Source: an uncultured Brachyspira sp. (GTDB lineage Bacteria; Spirochaetota; Brachyspiria; Brachyspirales; Brachyspiraceae). Taken from it: 64,000 nucleotides of DNA. The notes under the pieces were generated by a model. The model was not told the DNA's origin. It made no database searches and saw nothing but the letters and a program-made list of their open reading frames with translations. The translations under genes and the position numbers were made by a program. Of this stretch, positions 1 through 8,582 are shown piece by piece. Where the stretch lies: positions 1-64,000 of the forward strand of contig NZ_CALXKQ010000001.1 of NCBI RefSeq assembly GCF_944388875.1, in the 5' to 3' direction. How positions within the stretch are numbered: position 1 is the stretch's first letter; every line of letters starts with the position of its first letter.

Positions 1-84
1 GCTGTGTGCTGTGTGCTGTGTGCTGTGTGCTGTGTGCTGTGTGCTGTGTGCTGTGTGCTGTGTGCTGTGTGCTGTGTGCTGTGT
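1..84. repeat. Heptamer tandem repeat, 12 copies of GCTGTGT
   Basis: Twelve perfect head-to-tail copies of GCTGTGT run from the first base of the window, so the array may continue to the left. The unit is not a multiple of three and is far more GC-rich than its surroundings. It lies about 140 bp beyond the 3' end of the PepSY-like gene. Arrays of this kind are prone to slippage; if it extends into a gene or promoter outside the window it could switch expression, but that cannot be seen here. Confidence 0.95.
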
Positions 85-154
85 TAATATATTATTCATA
101 ATGTAAATATTATACAATATATCAATTTTTATGTCAATATTATGTATAATAAAA

Positions 155-186
155 TCGGTTTAAACCTATTTGCAGATCTAAACCGA
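155..186 (-). terminator. Probable terminator of the PepSY-like gene
   Basis: An inverted repeat, TCGGTTTA/TAAACCGA, with a 16-base loop lies just past the stop codon of the minus-strand gene. Read on the minus strand it is followed by TTTTATT, which fits a Rho-independent terminator. The stem is only 8 bp. Confidence 0.5.
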
Positions 187-224
187 AATACTATATTAAT
201 TAAAGAGATACAAATGAAAAAAAC

Positions 225-608
225 TTATGCTAATAATTCTCCGTTATAGCCTATACATAAATCTAATGAATTGCTTAATCTTACTCTATAGAAATTTATT
301 CTTTTATTAACTTCAAATACAAATACTTTTTTATCTTTATATTTTTTCATTACAGATTTAACTCTGTCAGCTATATTTTTAGGCAAAGCATTTTCTGATA
401 TTGCATCATCGCTGCTTATATAATTCCAATCTCCTCTTTTATCAAAATTAATATAAGTTCCATTGCTTAGTTTTATTTCGTATTCATCTTTAATTTTATC
501 AATATAAACTATTTTTGTTTTGCTGTAATTAGCAGCTATAAATCTTCTAGTATTTTCTGGTAATTGGCTAGGTGTTATTTTTATAAAAAGGTTTAAAGTG
601 TTTGTCAT
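225..608 (-). CDS. PepSY-like (BLIP-like fold) protein
   Basis: A 127-residue protein. Its two repeated halves, each with a pattern of the type I..K..Y.I.L.NG..I.FD..G.W, resemble the PepSY-like/DUF2874 family, whose members are usually small exported proteins of unknown role. Here no signal peptide is obvious (the N-terminus is MTNTLNLFIKITPSQLP), so the protein may be cytoplasmic or the start may be misjudged. The ATG is preceded by AAGGAGATAC. Upstream, between this gene and the divergent folC, lies an unusual cluster of TTTACAAT octamers, suggesting tight regulation. The family call rests on pattern recognition; the function is unknown. Confidence 0.6.
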   Translation of the reverse strand: MTNTLNLFIKITPSQLPENTRRFIAANYSKTKIVYIDKIKDEYEIKLSNGTYINFDKRGDWNYISSDDAISENALPKNIADRVKSVMKKYKDKKVFVFEVNKRINFYRVRLSNSLDLCIGYNGELLA

Positions 609-964
609 AATGTATCTCCTTATGCGGTGTATTGTAAAATCTCTTTACAATTATTATTATAGCAGATTAGCGATTTTATGCAATATTTTTTTACAATTAT
701 TTTACATTATTTTTACAATTATTATAAAAAACTAGATATTTACAATACATATAATACAAAAATTACTTATATTGTAAATTTTATGTAAAGAAAATATTAA
801 AATTCAATTATAACAATATGTAAATTCAAAAAATAAAATATAATTTCATAATAAAAATGGAAAAATTAACTCTATTGCAGTCTTTTACAAAATATGTTAT
901 CTTAATTAGAAATTTTTTTAAGAAAACTTTTGATAATAAATAATTAAAAACATGGATATAACGT
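609..964. promoter_or_regulatory. Intergenic region with six TTTACAAT/ATTGTAAA octamers
   Basis: A 356-bp divergent region between the PepSY-like gene and folC. A perfect inverted repeat, ATTGTAAA-N5-TTTACAAT (631-651), sits 23 bp before the PepSY-like start. Further octamers lie at 690-697, 712-719 and 739-746 (TTTACAAT) and at 771-778 (ATTGTAAA). AT-richness alone makes some copies likely, but six copies in 150 bp, including a perfect palindrome, looks like an operator array. The regulator is unknown. Nothing coding was seen. Confidence 0.5.
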
Positions 965-2284
965 ATGGAAATATTAAATATAAGAGATTCTCTTAACTAT
1001 ATATATTCTTTTATGGGAAAAAAAAACTTGCATAAAGAAGGTTTTGACCATATAAATAACGTAAAAAACATATTAAATATATTAGGCTATAAACAGACAT
1101 TTAAAGTAATACATATAACAGGAACTAAGGGAAAAGGATCAACTACTTTAGCATTATCTCACATGCTAAAATATTCTGGGTTTAAAACTGGGGCATTCAT
1201 ATCACCCCATATAATAGATGAAAGAGAGCGAATATCAATAAATGATGAATGGATAAGCGAAAAAGACTTCACTTATATAACAAAAAGAATAAAGGATATA
1301 GTAGATAATGATAATTATATATACGAAAATATAACCGTATTTGAAATATTTACTATAATAGGATTATATTATTTTTATATGCAGGAAGTAGATTATGCCT
1401 GTATAGAAGTAGGAATAGGAGGTAAATTAGACTGCACTAATGTTGTTGCCTCATCTATAAGTATATTAACTTCTATATCCTATGATCATACTCAAATACT
1501 TGGCAATACAATAGAAAAAATAACAGAGCAGAAGGCTGGAATAATTAAGCCTAACTCAGCAGTAATATCGGCATATCAGGAAGAGAGTTCTATAAATATA
1601 ATAAAAAATATATCAGAAAAACAAAACTCTAAATTATATATTTTTAAAAAAGATTTTGATGCTGAAATAATAAAAAATACTAGTGAAAATTTAGAGTTTA
1701 TATACAAAGAAAAAGGCAAAGAATACATTTTTAATACGTCATTGCTTGGAGAACATCAGGCAGAAAATATTTCATTATCATTCAAAGCATTTAGAATATT
1801 AATAGAAAATGTAAAAAATATTAAAAATACTGAAAAAATATATTCAAATGCCATAGAATCATTAAAAACATTTGATATAAAAGCACGCCTTACATTTATG
1901 CAGAGAAATCCAGACATAATAGTAGATGGTGCCCATAATGCAAAATCATTAGATAGGGTATTAAAAACTATATATAAATGGTATAAAGATATTATAATAT
2001 TATTTGCACCTCTGAACGAAAAAGATATTTCAGGAATGTGCGATGTATTAAAACAATATAATTCTATAATAATATTAAGTTCTTCAAATAACATAACTTA
2101 TAAAGAAACTGATAGTTATAAAGTTTATGAATATTTAAAAGACGGAAGCAATGTAATACATATACCAGACTTTAATGAAGCTGCAGAATGCATGAAAAAA
2201 CTATCAAAAGAAAAAAATATTCCTGCATTAGTTATAGGTTCATTATATGCAGCAAGCGACTTTATTAATAATTATAAAAAATAG
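965..2284 (+). CDS. folC: Folylpolyglutamate synthase / dihydrofolate synthase
   Basis: A 439-residue Mur-ligase-type enzyme that adds glutamate to folates (and in many bacteria also makes dihydrofolate from dihydropteroate) using ATP in the cytoplasm. The ATP-binding loop GTKGKGST is at about residues 53-60, followed by FISPHIIDERERI. A central EVGIGGKLDCTNV and SYDHTQILG match the FolC family, and the C-terminal ligase domain contains DGAHNAKS. The length is normal for FolC. The gene stands alone, divergent from the PepSY-like gene and convergent with the outer-membrane gene downstream. No strong Shine-Dalgarno is visible. Confidence 0.93.
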   Translation: MEILNIRDSLNYIYSFMGKKNLHKEGFDHINNVKNILNILGYKQTFKVIHITGTKGKGSTTLALSHMLKYSGFKTGAFISPHIIDERERISINDEWISEKDFTYITKRIKDIVDNDNYIYENITVFEIFTIIGLYYFYMQEVDYACIEVGIGGKLDCTNVVASSISILTSISYDHTQILGNTIEKITEQKAGIIKPNSAVISAYQEESSINIIKNISEKQNSKLYIFKKDFDAEIIKNTSENLEFIYKEKGKEYIFNTSLLGEHQAENISLSFKAFRILIENVKNIKNTEKIYSNAIESLKTFDIKARLTFMQRNPDIIVDGAHNAKSLDRVLKTIYKWYKDIIILFAPLNEKDISGMCDVLKQYNSIIILSSSNNITYKETDSYKVYEYLKDGSNVIHIPDFNEAAECMKKLSKEKNIPALVIGSLYAASDFINNYKK

Positions 2285-2285
2285 A

Positions 2286-2307
2286 GGGATACATTATTAT
2301 ATATCCC
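2286..2307. terminator. Weak hairpin between convergent genes
   Basis: GGGATA/TATCCC with a 10-base loop lies immediately after the folC stop, in the 59-bp gap before the convergent outer-membrane gene. The following bases are CCATTTTAT. It may end transcription from both sides; the stem is short. Confidence 0.4.
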
Positions 2308-2343
2308 CCATTTTATAATAAAACTTTCTTCGATATAAGATAA

Positions 2344-3039
2344 TTAAATTTCTATAACTTCTTTTCTTTCAGTATCTCCAAATTTAAACAAGTCTAAATG
2401 TATGCCTAATTGAGCTCCTATATCTACAGAGCCTAATTTTCCAGGATACATATATCCATAACCTAAAGAACCCACATTATTTTTTACGCCTATATAAGGT
2501 ATATCAAAATTAACATATAATGATAAACTAACAAATACTATATTTATTCCTGTATAAAGTCTAACATAAGGTATTAAAACATCATTGAATCTTCCAGAAA
2601 GAGCTGATATTTTTCTATCACTATCTCCTTCAGTATATTTACCAGAGAAAGGAATTTTTACACCTCCTCCAATACCCAATTGAAATAATAAAGGACGCCA
2701 TTCTAAATTAAGTCCTGTCATAACACTGTCAAATTCATGAGTATAATTTCTAGAATCAGCTGTTATAAATTTAAATGTATCCCTATACCATCCTACATCC
2801 AAACCTAAAGATATTGTATGAGTTCCATCTCCTATATTAAAATTAACTCTAGGCTGAAATATAACGCCAACTTCAAATGCCGTTTTAGGACTAAATGATA
2901 CACTTGGATCAACGCTGCTTTCAGGATAAAAACTAGGAATACTTCCGCCTAATGGAATGTACATTCCAAGACCTAGGGAATGAGAATATGCTAATGACGA
3001 TATCATTAGAAATAAACTAATTAATACAAACTTTTTCAT
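2344..3039 (-). CDS. Outer-membrane beta-barrel-like protein
   Basis: A 231-residue protein with a clear signal peptide (MKKFVLISLFLMISSLAYS) and alternating hydrophobic, aromatic and glycine-rich segments typical of a small outer-membrane barrel. It shares landmarks with the two broken genes at 37.2-38.7 kb: an early GLGMYIPLG, a central FDSVMTGLNL followed by GIGGGVKIPFSG, and the near-terminal VDIGAQLGI. It is therefore an intact member of the same family. The start has AAGGAGAAAT upstream. The role is unknown; a surface antigen or porin-like function is a guess from the fold. Confidence 0.65.
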   Translation of the reverse strand: MKKFVLISLFLMISSLAYSHSLGLGMYIPLGGSIPSFYPESSVDPSVSFSPKTAFEVGVIFQPRVNFNIGDGTHTISLGLDVGWYRDTFKFITADSRNYTHEFDSVMTGLNLEWRPLLFQLGIGGGVKIPFSGKYTEGDSDRKISALSGRFNDVLIPYVRLYTGINIVFVSLSLYVNFDIPYIGVKNNVGSLGYGYMYPGKLGSVDIGAQLGIHLDLFKFGDTERKEVIEI

Positions 3040-3236
3040 ATATTTCTCCTTAATTTTTTAGAAAAAAGATTTATAAAAGAAAATAAAATTATCAGAAAAT
3101 ACTAATCAATAATATTATTATAACATTCATAAACCTCATTAACTAGTATAAGATATTTTCACATAAAAGTCAATAAAAAATATATTTTATAATACTATAC
3201 CATAGTATGATATTTATATTTTGTACTTAATTAGTT

Positions 3237-4511
3237 TTAAATGGACATTGATACTATACCTTGATATTTATCTATAATACCTATTGTTCTTTTTGAAGCT
3301 CCATTGTTTTGTATTAAAAGATTATATGCTTTTTCAGACAATTCATCTCTAAGTTCTTTATTTTTATATGCTATTTCCAATGTTTCATGCAATTTATTTT
3401 TATCTTCGCAAGTAAATACAGCATCTTTCATATACTCATAAATCTCTATAAAATTATACATGTATTTGCCGACTATAACAGGCTTCTTAAAATATATAGC
3501 TTCAAGTATATTATGCCCCCCTACATTGCCTATAAAAGTACCGCCCATAATAACCAAATCTGAAAGTTTATACCAATTAAGCAATTCCCCTATAGTATCG
3601 ATTATTATTCCATCCTCAGAACTATTTTCATAATCAGTATAAAGAGGCAAATCATAACCTAATTTAGAAGCAGTATTTTTTATATCATCTCCTCTGTTAA
3701 TATCCCTTGGAACTATTACAATATACACTTTATCTTTTATACCAAGCAAATCTATAGCCTTTAATATAATATCCTCTTCATTTGAATGAGTGCTTCCTGC
3801 AGTTATAACGAATTTGTTTACAGGTATTCTATTTTCCAAATCATCTATTTTTTTTTCATCGGCATAATAATTAATATCATATTTTAAATTACCCGTAACT
3901 GTTATAAGACCTTCAGGCATTCCTATACCAATCATGTTTTCTTTATCTATATTACTTTGAGCTAGGATTTTTGTGTACATGTTAAAATAGGGCTTAAAGA
4001 AAAACTTGAAATTTTTATATCCTTTTATTTCCTTCTTTCCAATTCTTCCATTTATAAGATAAAGAGGAATCAATTTCTTATGAAGCAAATATATAAATGT
4101 AGGCCATATTTCAATTTCAGCTATCATTACATATTCAGGTGATATTAAATTGATGAGTTTGTTTATCATGTGAGGATAATCTAATGTTAAATAAAATAAT
4201 TCAACCTTTTCTCCATAATTTTTTTTAGCTATATCATATCCGCCTACTGTAGTAGTAGACAAATAAACACTATATCCCCTATCTATTAAAGTAAGTACTA
4301 TTTCTTTTACAGCAACTATCTCACCTACACTCACTGCATGTATCCAAACAGCATTTTTACTATTTTCTTTAGGGTATATAAATCCTAATCTTGATAAAGC
4401 CCCCTTTCTTATGGGTTTATTAAATATCATCATTATAGAAAAGCATATAAATATTATAGGATAAATCAAATAACCAAATACAGTGTATATAAACATTAAA
4501 ATTTTCTGCAT
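3237..4511 (-). CDS. waaA: 3-deoxy-D-manno-octulosonic acid (Kdo) transferase
   Basis: A 424-residue glycosyltransferase that attaches Kdo to lipid A at the inner membrane. It has the family's N-terminal membrane anchor (residues 5-30), the HAVSVGE motif at about 58-64 containing the catalytic Glu, AGSTHSNEE near the start of the C-terminal lobe, and the nucleotide-sugar site GGTFIGNVGGHNILEA. Length and motif order are those of WaaA/KdtA. It lies 19 bp downstream of a small membrane protein gene and is probably cotranscribed with it. With the heptosyltransferase and gmhA further along it supports a heptose/Kdo-containing lipooligosaccharide. Confidence 0.93.
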   Translation of the reverse strand: MQKILMFIYTVFGYLIYPIIFICFSIMMIFNKPIRKGALSRLGFIYPKENSKNAVWIHAVSVGEIVAVKEIVLTLIDRGYSVYLSTTTVGGYDIAKKNYGEKVELFYLTLDYPHMINKLINLISPEYVMIAEIEIWPTFIYLLHKKLIPLYLINGRIGKKEIKGYKNFKFFFKPYFNMYTKILAQSNIDKENMIGIGMPEGLITVTGNLKYDINYYADEKKIDDLENRIPVNKFVITAGSTHSNEEDIILKAIDLLGIKDKVYIVIVPRDINRGDDIKNTASKLGYDLPLYTDYENSSEDGIIIDTIGELLNWYKLSDLVIMGGTFIGNVGGHNILEAIYFKKPVIVGKYMYNFIEIYEYMKDAVFTCEDKNKLHETLEIAYKNKELRDELSEKAYNLLIQNNGASKRTIGIIDKYQGIVSMSI

Positions 4512-4530
4512 TTATAAAACCAAACCTAAT

Positions 4531-4818
4531 TTATATTATTATAGATATAATAGTTAATATAATCATAACAGCATATATAAAAAATGAAATAACAGCCTTT
4601 ACAATGGCATGCTGTTTTCTGGTACCCCATTCACATTTTGAAGCTGCTGCTACAAAAGAAATAAATAAAGCTATTTCTATTATATTTATAATTATAAATA
4701 CAATACCGTATACTCCGTTTCTAATATTATTATGTTCTATAATATAGTATGCCGCTATTGGAAAAAGCATAATAATTGAAGCGTTAATCAATTTATGTAT
4801 TAAAAGATACTTATTCAT
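4531..4818 (-). CDS. Small membrane protein of unknown function
   Basis: A 95-residue protein with three hydrophobic segments (about 13-30, 38-58 and 72-94), lacking recognisable motifs. It is the first gene of a likely two-gene unit with waaA (19-bp gap), so a role in envelope biogenesis is possible. I do not recognise the family. Confidence 0.6.
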   Translation of the reverse strand: MNKYLLIHKLINASIIMLFPIAAYYIIEHNNIRNGVYGIVFIIINIIEIALFISFVAAASKCEWGTRKQHAIVKAVISFFIYAVMIILTIISIII

Positions 4819-4874
4819 AGAATTAATTATACTTAAATAAATGTATTATGTCAATTGATTAATATAAAATAATA

Positions 4875-4908
4875 GACTTTCTATTAATTAAAAAATTAAT
4901 AGAAAGTC
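4875..4908 (-). terminator. Hairpin ending the diiron/flavoprotein/PhnD-like operon
   Basis: A perfect 15-bp inverted repeat, GACTTTCTATTAATT with its complement and a 4-base loop, lies 38 bp past the stop of the PhnD-like gene. On the minus strand it is followed by TATTATTTTA. A Rho-independent terminator is likely, though the T run is interrupted. Confidence 0.7.
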
Positions 4909-4945
4909 CAAGTCCCTACAATTTATATAAAAAATAAAAAGATAG

Positions 4946-5791
4946 TTACAGCAATTTTTGATCTTTCATAGCAGTATATAAAGAATCATATCCTCTAAGT
5001 TCTTTTTCACCTACTACAACCCATTCATTCAATCCTTCCATAGCCATCATTTTTTTAATTATAGGATCATATTTGCTTTGAGAAGTAAGCATTTTCACAA
5101 AAGAATCGCCTAGTTCTTTATCAAAATCAGGCATAACTGTGAAATTACAATGACAAAATTCAGGGCTAGTATAGAATGATACCAACTCTCCATCAGGATA
5201 TAACCCTTCTTCAAGTATGCGTATCCAAGTAGTAGAACCTATACTTCCAGCATCTAATGCACCGCTTTTAATATCATCTAATACATGCCATTCACTTTTT
5301 CCAGTATCACCATGTTTTCCCAAATCTGTATTATAGCGAACTATATTAACACAATTAGGATCGCATTCTGCATTAAGTTCTATCTCTTTTATTGATAAAC
5401 CAGATTCTTTAATGTAATGTATAGGAAGTATAGCAGCTTGTGATGAATCGAAGCTTCCAACTCCAAATTTTTTACCTTTTAAATCAGATAATTCTTTTAT
5501 TTTACTGTCTTTTCTAACAATAAATTTACTTGTAAAATCTGTGTCAGTATCTCTCATAGCCAAAGCTCTAGCTTTATCATTAGTAGCATGCAAAACTTTA
5601 ATCCAAGCTACATTTGTATTCCAAGCTATATCTATATGACCTTTTAATAAAGAATCAACTTGTCGCTCATAATTTGAAAATAAAACATAATCAAGTTTCA
5701 AACCATGTTCATTACTATAATCTCTTATTATATCCCATACACCAACAACTTTAGGATCATAAGCAACCGCACCAAGTAATAATGTTTTCAT
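4946..5791 (-). CDS. PhnD/SsuA-like periplasmic-binding-fold protein without signal peptide
   Basis: A 281-residue protein of the phosphonate/sulfonate binding-protein type: MKTLLLGAVAYDP at the N-terminus, then the two-lobe pattern with HIDIAWNTN (about 52-60), LKGKKFGVGSFDSSQ (104-118) and ALDAGSIGSTTW (178-189). Unlike transport binding proteins it starts directly with the first beta strand, with no signal peptide or lipobox, so it should be cytoplasmic. No permease or ATPase gene is adjacent. It carries C143/C147 and a Cys-His-Cys triplet at 213-215, a possible metal or active site. It is the last gene of an operon with an acyl-CoA-dehydrogenase-fold flavoprotein and a diiron protein. Cytoplasmic enzymes of this fold exist (DszB desulfinase, Thi5-type pyrimidine synthase), so an enzymatic role is plausible but inferred. 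Confidence 0.75.
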   Translation of the reverse strand: MKTLLLGAVAYDPKVVGVWDIIRDYSNEHGLKLDYVLFSNYERQVDSLLKGHIDIAWNTNVAWIKVLHATNDKARALAMRDTDTDFTSKFIVRKDSKIKELSDLKGKKFGVGSFDSSQAAILPIHYIKESGLSIKEIELNAECDPNCVNIVRYNTDLGKHGDTGKSEWHVLDDIKSGALDAGSIGSTTWIRILEEGLYPDGELVSFYTSPEFCHCNFTVMPDFDKELGDSFVKMLTSQSKYDPIIKKMMAMEGLNEWVVVGEKELRGYDSLYTAMKDQKLL

Positions 5792-5820
5792 TTTATCTCC
5801 TTAAAATAACTTTATATATA

Positions 5821-6936
5821 TTATAAAACAATAGCATCACCTAGCCAAGTTTTTAATACATCAATTCCAGGTGCCATAACAGGAGCAGCTAAAGAGTCTC
5901 TCATATATCTTTCTAAAGGAAGTCTCTTAGCATAAGCATTACCGCCGCCCAATTTCATAGCTTTTTCACAGCAGTATATAGCAGCTTCAATAGAGTTAAT
6001 TCTGCATCCGAACACTTTTAAAGTAGCATCAGCTTGTTTGTTTTCAACAGCAGAAGCAGCAGCAAAAGTGAAATCAACAGCTGACTGCATTCTAGTATAT
6101 ATTTCAGCTAAATTTACTCTAACCATTTCTATATCAGACAAAGATCTTCCATCTGTATATTTTCTGTTTTTTGTATAATCCAATATGCAGTTATAAGCCT
6201 CTTTCGCAAGTCCGCTGTAAACAGCTCCTAAACCGAATACAAAATATGCAGTAATACTCATAGCCTGATTTCCGCCATCGCCTTCTTTTCCTATTCTATA
6301 AAGAGTATCAAGTTCAACATCATTATAGCAAACAGGCATAGAAGCATTACCTCTCATACCTAAACCGTCCCATTTATTTTCTTCATGAACCATGCCTTTT
6401 AATTTATGGCTTACTAACCAGTTATTTAGAGTTCCTTTATTTTCACATGAATTAGTAAGAGTTAAATAATAATCAGCGAATAAAGCACTTGTTACAAAAC
6501 TTTTTCTTCCTTTGAGTATTACTTTATCTCCTGATTTAGTTTCTGTCATATCTGGGCTTCCAAAATGTGTACCGCTTCCGCTTTCACTATATGCTAAAGC
6601 TAAAGCTATTTCTCCTTTTGCAATTTTAGGCAAAAACTCTTTTTTCTGCTCATCAGTACCAAAAAATACAATACATAAAGTTGCTACATTATGCATCATA
6701 TAGCATAAAGCTGTAGTAGCACAATAATTAGCCAAAGCATGAACAACTTCAGCATGTTCTTTAGCTCCGCCGCCCATACCGCCGTACTCTTTAGGAACCA
6801 TTAGTCCCATATAACCTTGTTTTCTTAATTCTCCATAAGCTTCTTTTGGAAATCTTGCATTTTTGTCCACATCTTCTGTGTAAGGTGCAACATGTTTTTT
6901 AGCAAATTCAATTGCATCGTCAAAAACTTTACTCAT
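5821..6936 (-). CDS. Acyl-CoA-dehydrogenase-fold flavoprotein
   Basis: A 371-residue FAD protein of the acyl-CoA dehydrogenase superfamily. The N-terminal helical domain has GYMGLMVPKEYGGMGG, the middle barrel has LALAYSESGSGTHFG and LKGRKSFVTSA, and the C-terminal helical domain has LGGGNAYAKRLPLERYMRD. Where classical members continue with a YEGT-type motif carrying the catalytic Glu, this protein has APVMAPGID, so the usual base appears absent. That is more like flavin monooxygenases of the same fold (DszC/SfnB group) than a beta-oxidation enzyme. It sits between a diiron protein gene (51-bp gap) and a PhnD-like gene (29-bp gap), all on the minus strand. The substrate cannot be deduced. 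Confidence 0.8.
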   Translation of the reverse strand: MSKVFDDAIEFAKKHVAPYTEDVDKNARFPKEAYGELRKQGYMGLMVPKEYGGMGGGAKEHAEVVHALANYCATTALCYMMHNVATLCIVFFGTDEQKKEFLPKIAKGEIALALAYSESGSGTHFGSPDMTETKSGDKVILKGRKSFVTSALFADYYLTLTNSCENKGTLNNWLVSHKLKGMVHEENKWDGLGMRGNASMPVCYNDVELDTLYRIGKEGDGGNQAMSITAYFVFGLGAVYSGLAKEAYNCILDYTKNRKYTDGRSLSDIEMVRVNLAEIYTRMQSAVDFTFAAASAVENKQADATLKVFGCRINSIEAAIYCCEKAMKLGGGNAYAKRLPLERYMRDSLAAPVMAPGIDVLKTWLGDAIVL

Positions 6937-6987
6937 TTTTTATTCTCCTTTTTTAAATATTTGTAATTGAAATAAAGTATATAAATA

Positions 6988-8178
6988 TCACATAAAATTA
7001 GGCGTATGTCTTTTAGATATATCAACAGCCAGCTCTTCATCTATACCGATATCAACAAGCCTTTGAACCCTATTATTATGCATTTTTTCTTTAAGCTCTC
7101 CGATAAGCTCCATGCCTTTTCTATATTGATTATAAGATGTTCCTCCGCCTGCAAGAAAAGCCATTGATTCTATTAAAAGTGTGGATTCTCCGTTTAACTC
7201 GTCTAAATATTCTTTTCTTTTAAAAACAGCTTCTTTTAAAATATTTACTTTCTTTGGATTATACTTTAATACCTGTTTAACATGATTCATTCCATAAGCA
7301 ACATGTCTTGATTCGTCTATCCTAACTAATCTTAAAAGTTTTTTAGTAGCTTCATCCTGAGTATATTTTTCTAAAAAACTTAATAAATCCAAAAAAGTTC
7401 CTTCACCCATTATATGAAGTAAAAAACTAGATTTTAAGTAATTATTTTCAACATATAAAGTATATAAAGAATTTTGGGTTATTATGGATGAATACTGAAC
7501 CCCCATACCATTTATATTAGCTCTTCTAATAAAAGCATCTATATGTCTTGCTTCATCATTCATTAATGAAGATAAAAATAAAGGAATTTCATAAAAATAA
7601 GGACTTACCTTAGATACAAATTTACTAGGTACATATAAAGCCGAAAATTCATTTTCAGTTAAATAAGTCATAATTTGTGCTATTGCAAATTCCATGTCTT
7701 TATCATAATCAGGTATTTCATTCCAATCTATATCAACAGAACTATTCCACTGACTTCTTTTAGTATCTTCATAAAGTTTTGTTATATTATTATTCCATAT
7801 ATCTTCTTTATAATTTAAATCAAATCCATAATCAGGAGAACCATTTTCAGGAACACTGTTTCTTGGAGCAAGACCTATATTTGATGTAGGATAACTGGAT
7901 AATTCAATCTTATTAGAATCAAATTTAGGAAAACTATTGCCAGACTTTTTCTTGATATAGTAACTGTAAAGTTCTTTATTTTTTTTCTTATCAAAAAAAG
8001 TTTCTCCTTTAAACTTACAATAAGATTTTAAATCATACTCTAAATTATCATAAAATGATACTATTTCTATGATATCATCCTTACTTGAAATTAAAAGAGA
8101 ATTCTCTAATCTAAAGAAAAAAGATTTTCCTATAGGAATATCTCCTAGAAATAAACTTCTACTAACATTAAAATCCAT
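6988..8178 (-). CDS. Ferritin-like diiron protein, possible oxygenase
   Basis: A 396-residue protein whose second half has the four-helix carboxylate-bridged diiron signature E...ExxH...E...ExxH: a Glu in TENEFSA (near 175-177), DEARH (208-212), E259 in MGEGTF, and DESRH (288-292). This pattern is shared by ribonucleotide-reductase R2-like and AurF-like N-oxygenases and by rubrerythrins. The first 160 residues are not recognised. It is the first gene of the operon with the flavoprotein and the PhnD-like protein. An oxygenase or oxidase in a supposedly anaerobic spirochaete is notable. Which reaction it performs is not visible. Confidence 0.7.
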   Translation of the reverse strand: MDFNVSRSLFLGDIPIGKSFFFRLENSLLISSKDDIIEIVSFYDNLEYDLKSYCKFKGETFFDKKKNKELYSYYIKKKSGNSFPKFDSNKIELSSYPTSNIGLAPRNSVPENGSPDYGFDLNYKEDIWNNNITKLYEDTKRSQWNSSVDIDWNEIPDYDKDMEFAIAQIMTYLTENEFSALYVPSKFVSKVSPYFYEIPLFLSSLMNDEARHIDAFIRRANINGMGVQYSSIITQNSLYTLYVENNYLKSSFLLHIMGEGTFLDLLSFLEKYTQDEATKKLLRLVRIDESRHVAYGMNHVKQVLKYNPKKVNILKEAVFKRKEYLDELNGESTLLIESMAFLAGGGTSYNQYRKGMELIGELKEKMHNNRVQRLVDIGIDEELAVDISKRHTPNFM

Positions 8179-8240
8179 AAAACATCCTTAAAAATTAAGT
8201 GTAATATAATAAATATTTTTATTTAAAAAAAGACTTTTGG

Positions 8241-8259
8241 AATAAACTCACGGTTTATT
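8241..8259. promoter_or_regulatory. Palindromic operator candidate upstream of the diiron operon
   Basis: AATAAAC-N5-GTTTATT lies 63 bp before the diiron gene, directly downstream (in the minus sense) of a TATAAT-like -10 box. This would place the palindrome over the start of transcription. It is the only clear signal in the 404-bp gap between the diiron operon and the chemoreceptor gene; the rest is AT-rich DNA with no gene seen. The regulator is unknown. Confidence 0.45.
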
Positions 8260-8582
8260 ATAATGACAATATCTCGGGAAAATCAAAATTATTATAGAAA
8301 TACAATGATATCAAAACATTTGCTGATAAATACATTTTAATCTACCCTAAATAAAATAATTGAAATTATATATTATAATAACATAAAAATATATTAAAGT
8401 CAATATGTAATTCATTTTTATAAGTAAATCTATTTATACTTAGATAAATATCAAGTAAAATACATATTTTATCCAAACGTAATTTTTATATATGCTATTT
8501 ACTATTTTCCTATAATAATATATTATTTATCTACTTGTTATTTTAGTTTTTATTGGTTTTTAATCAAAAGGGGTTTATCTTT

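Noticed and set aside
1-84. Possible CRISPR-like array
   Set aside because: The units are contiguous heptamers with no spacers.
5821-6936. Ordinary beta-oxidation acyl-CoA dehydrogenase
   Set aside because: The catalytic Glu region is missing and no other fatty-acid genes are near.
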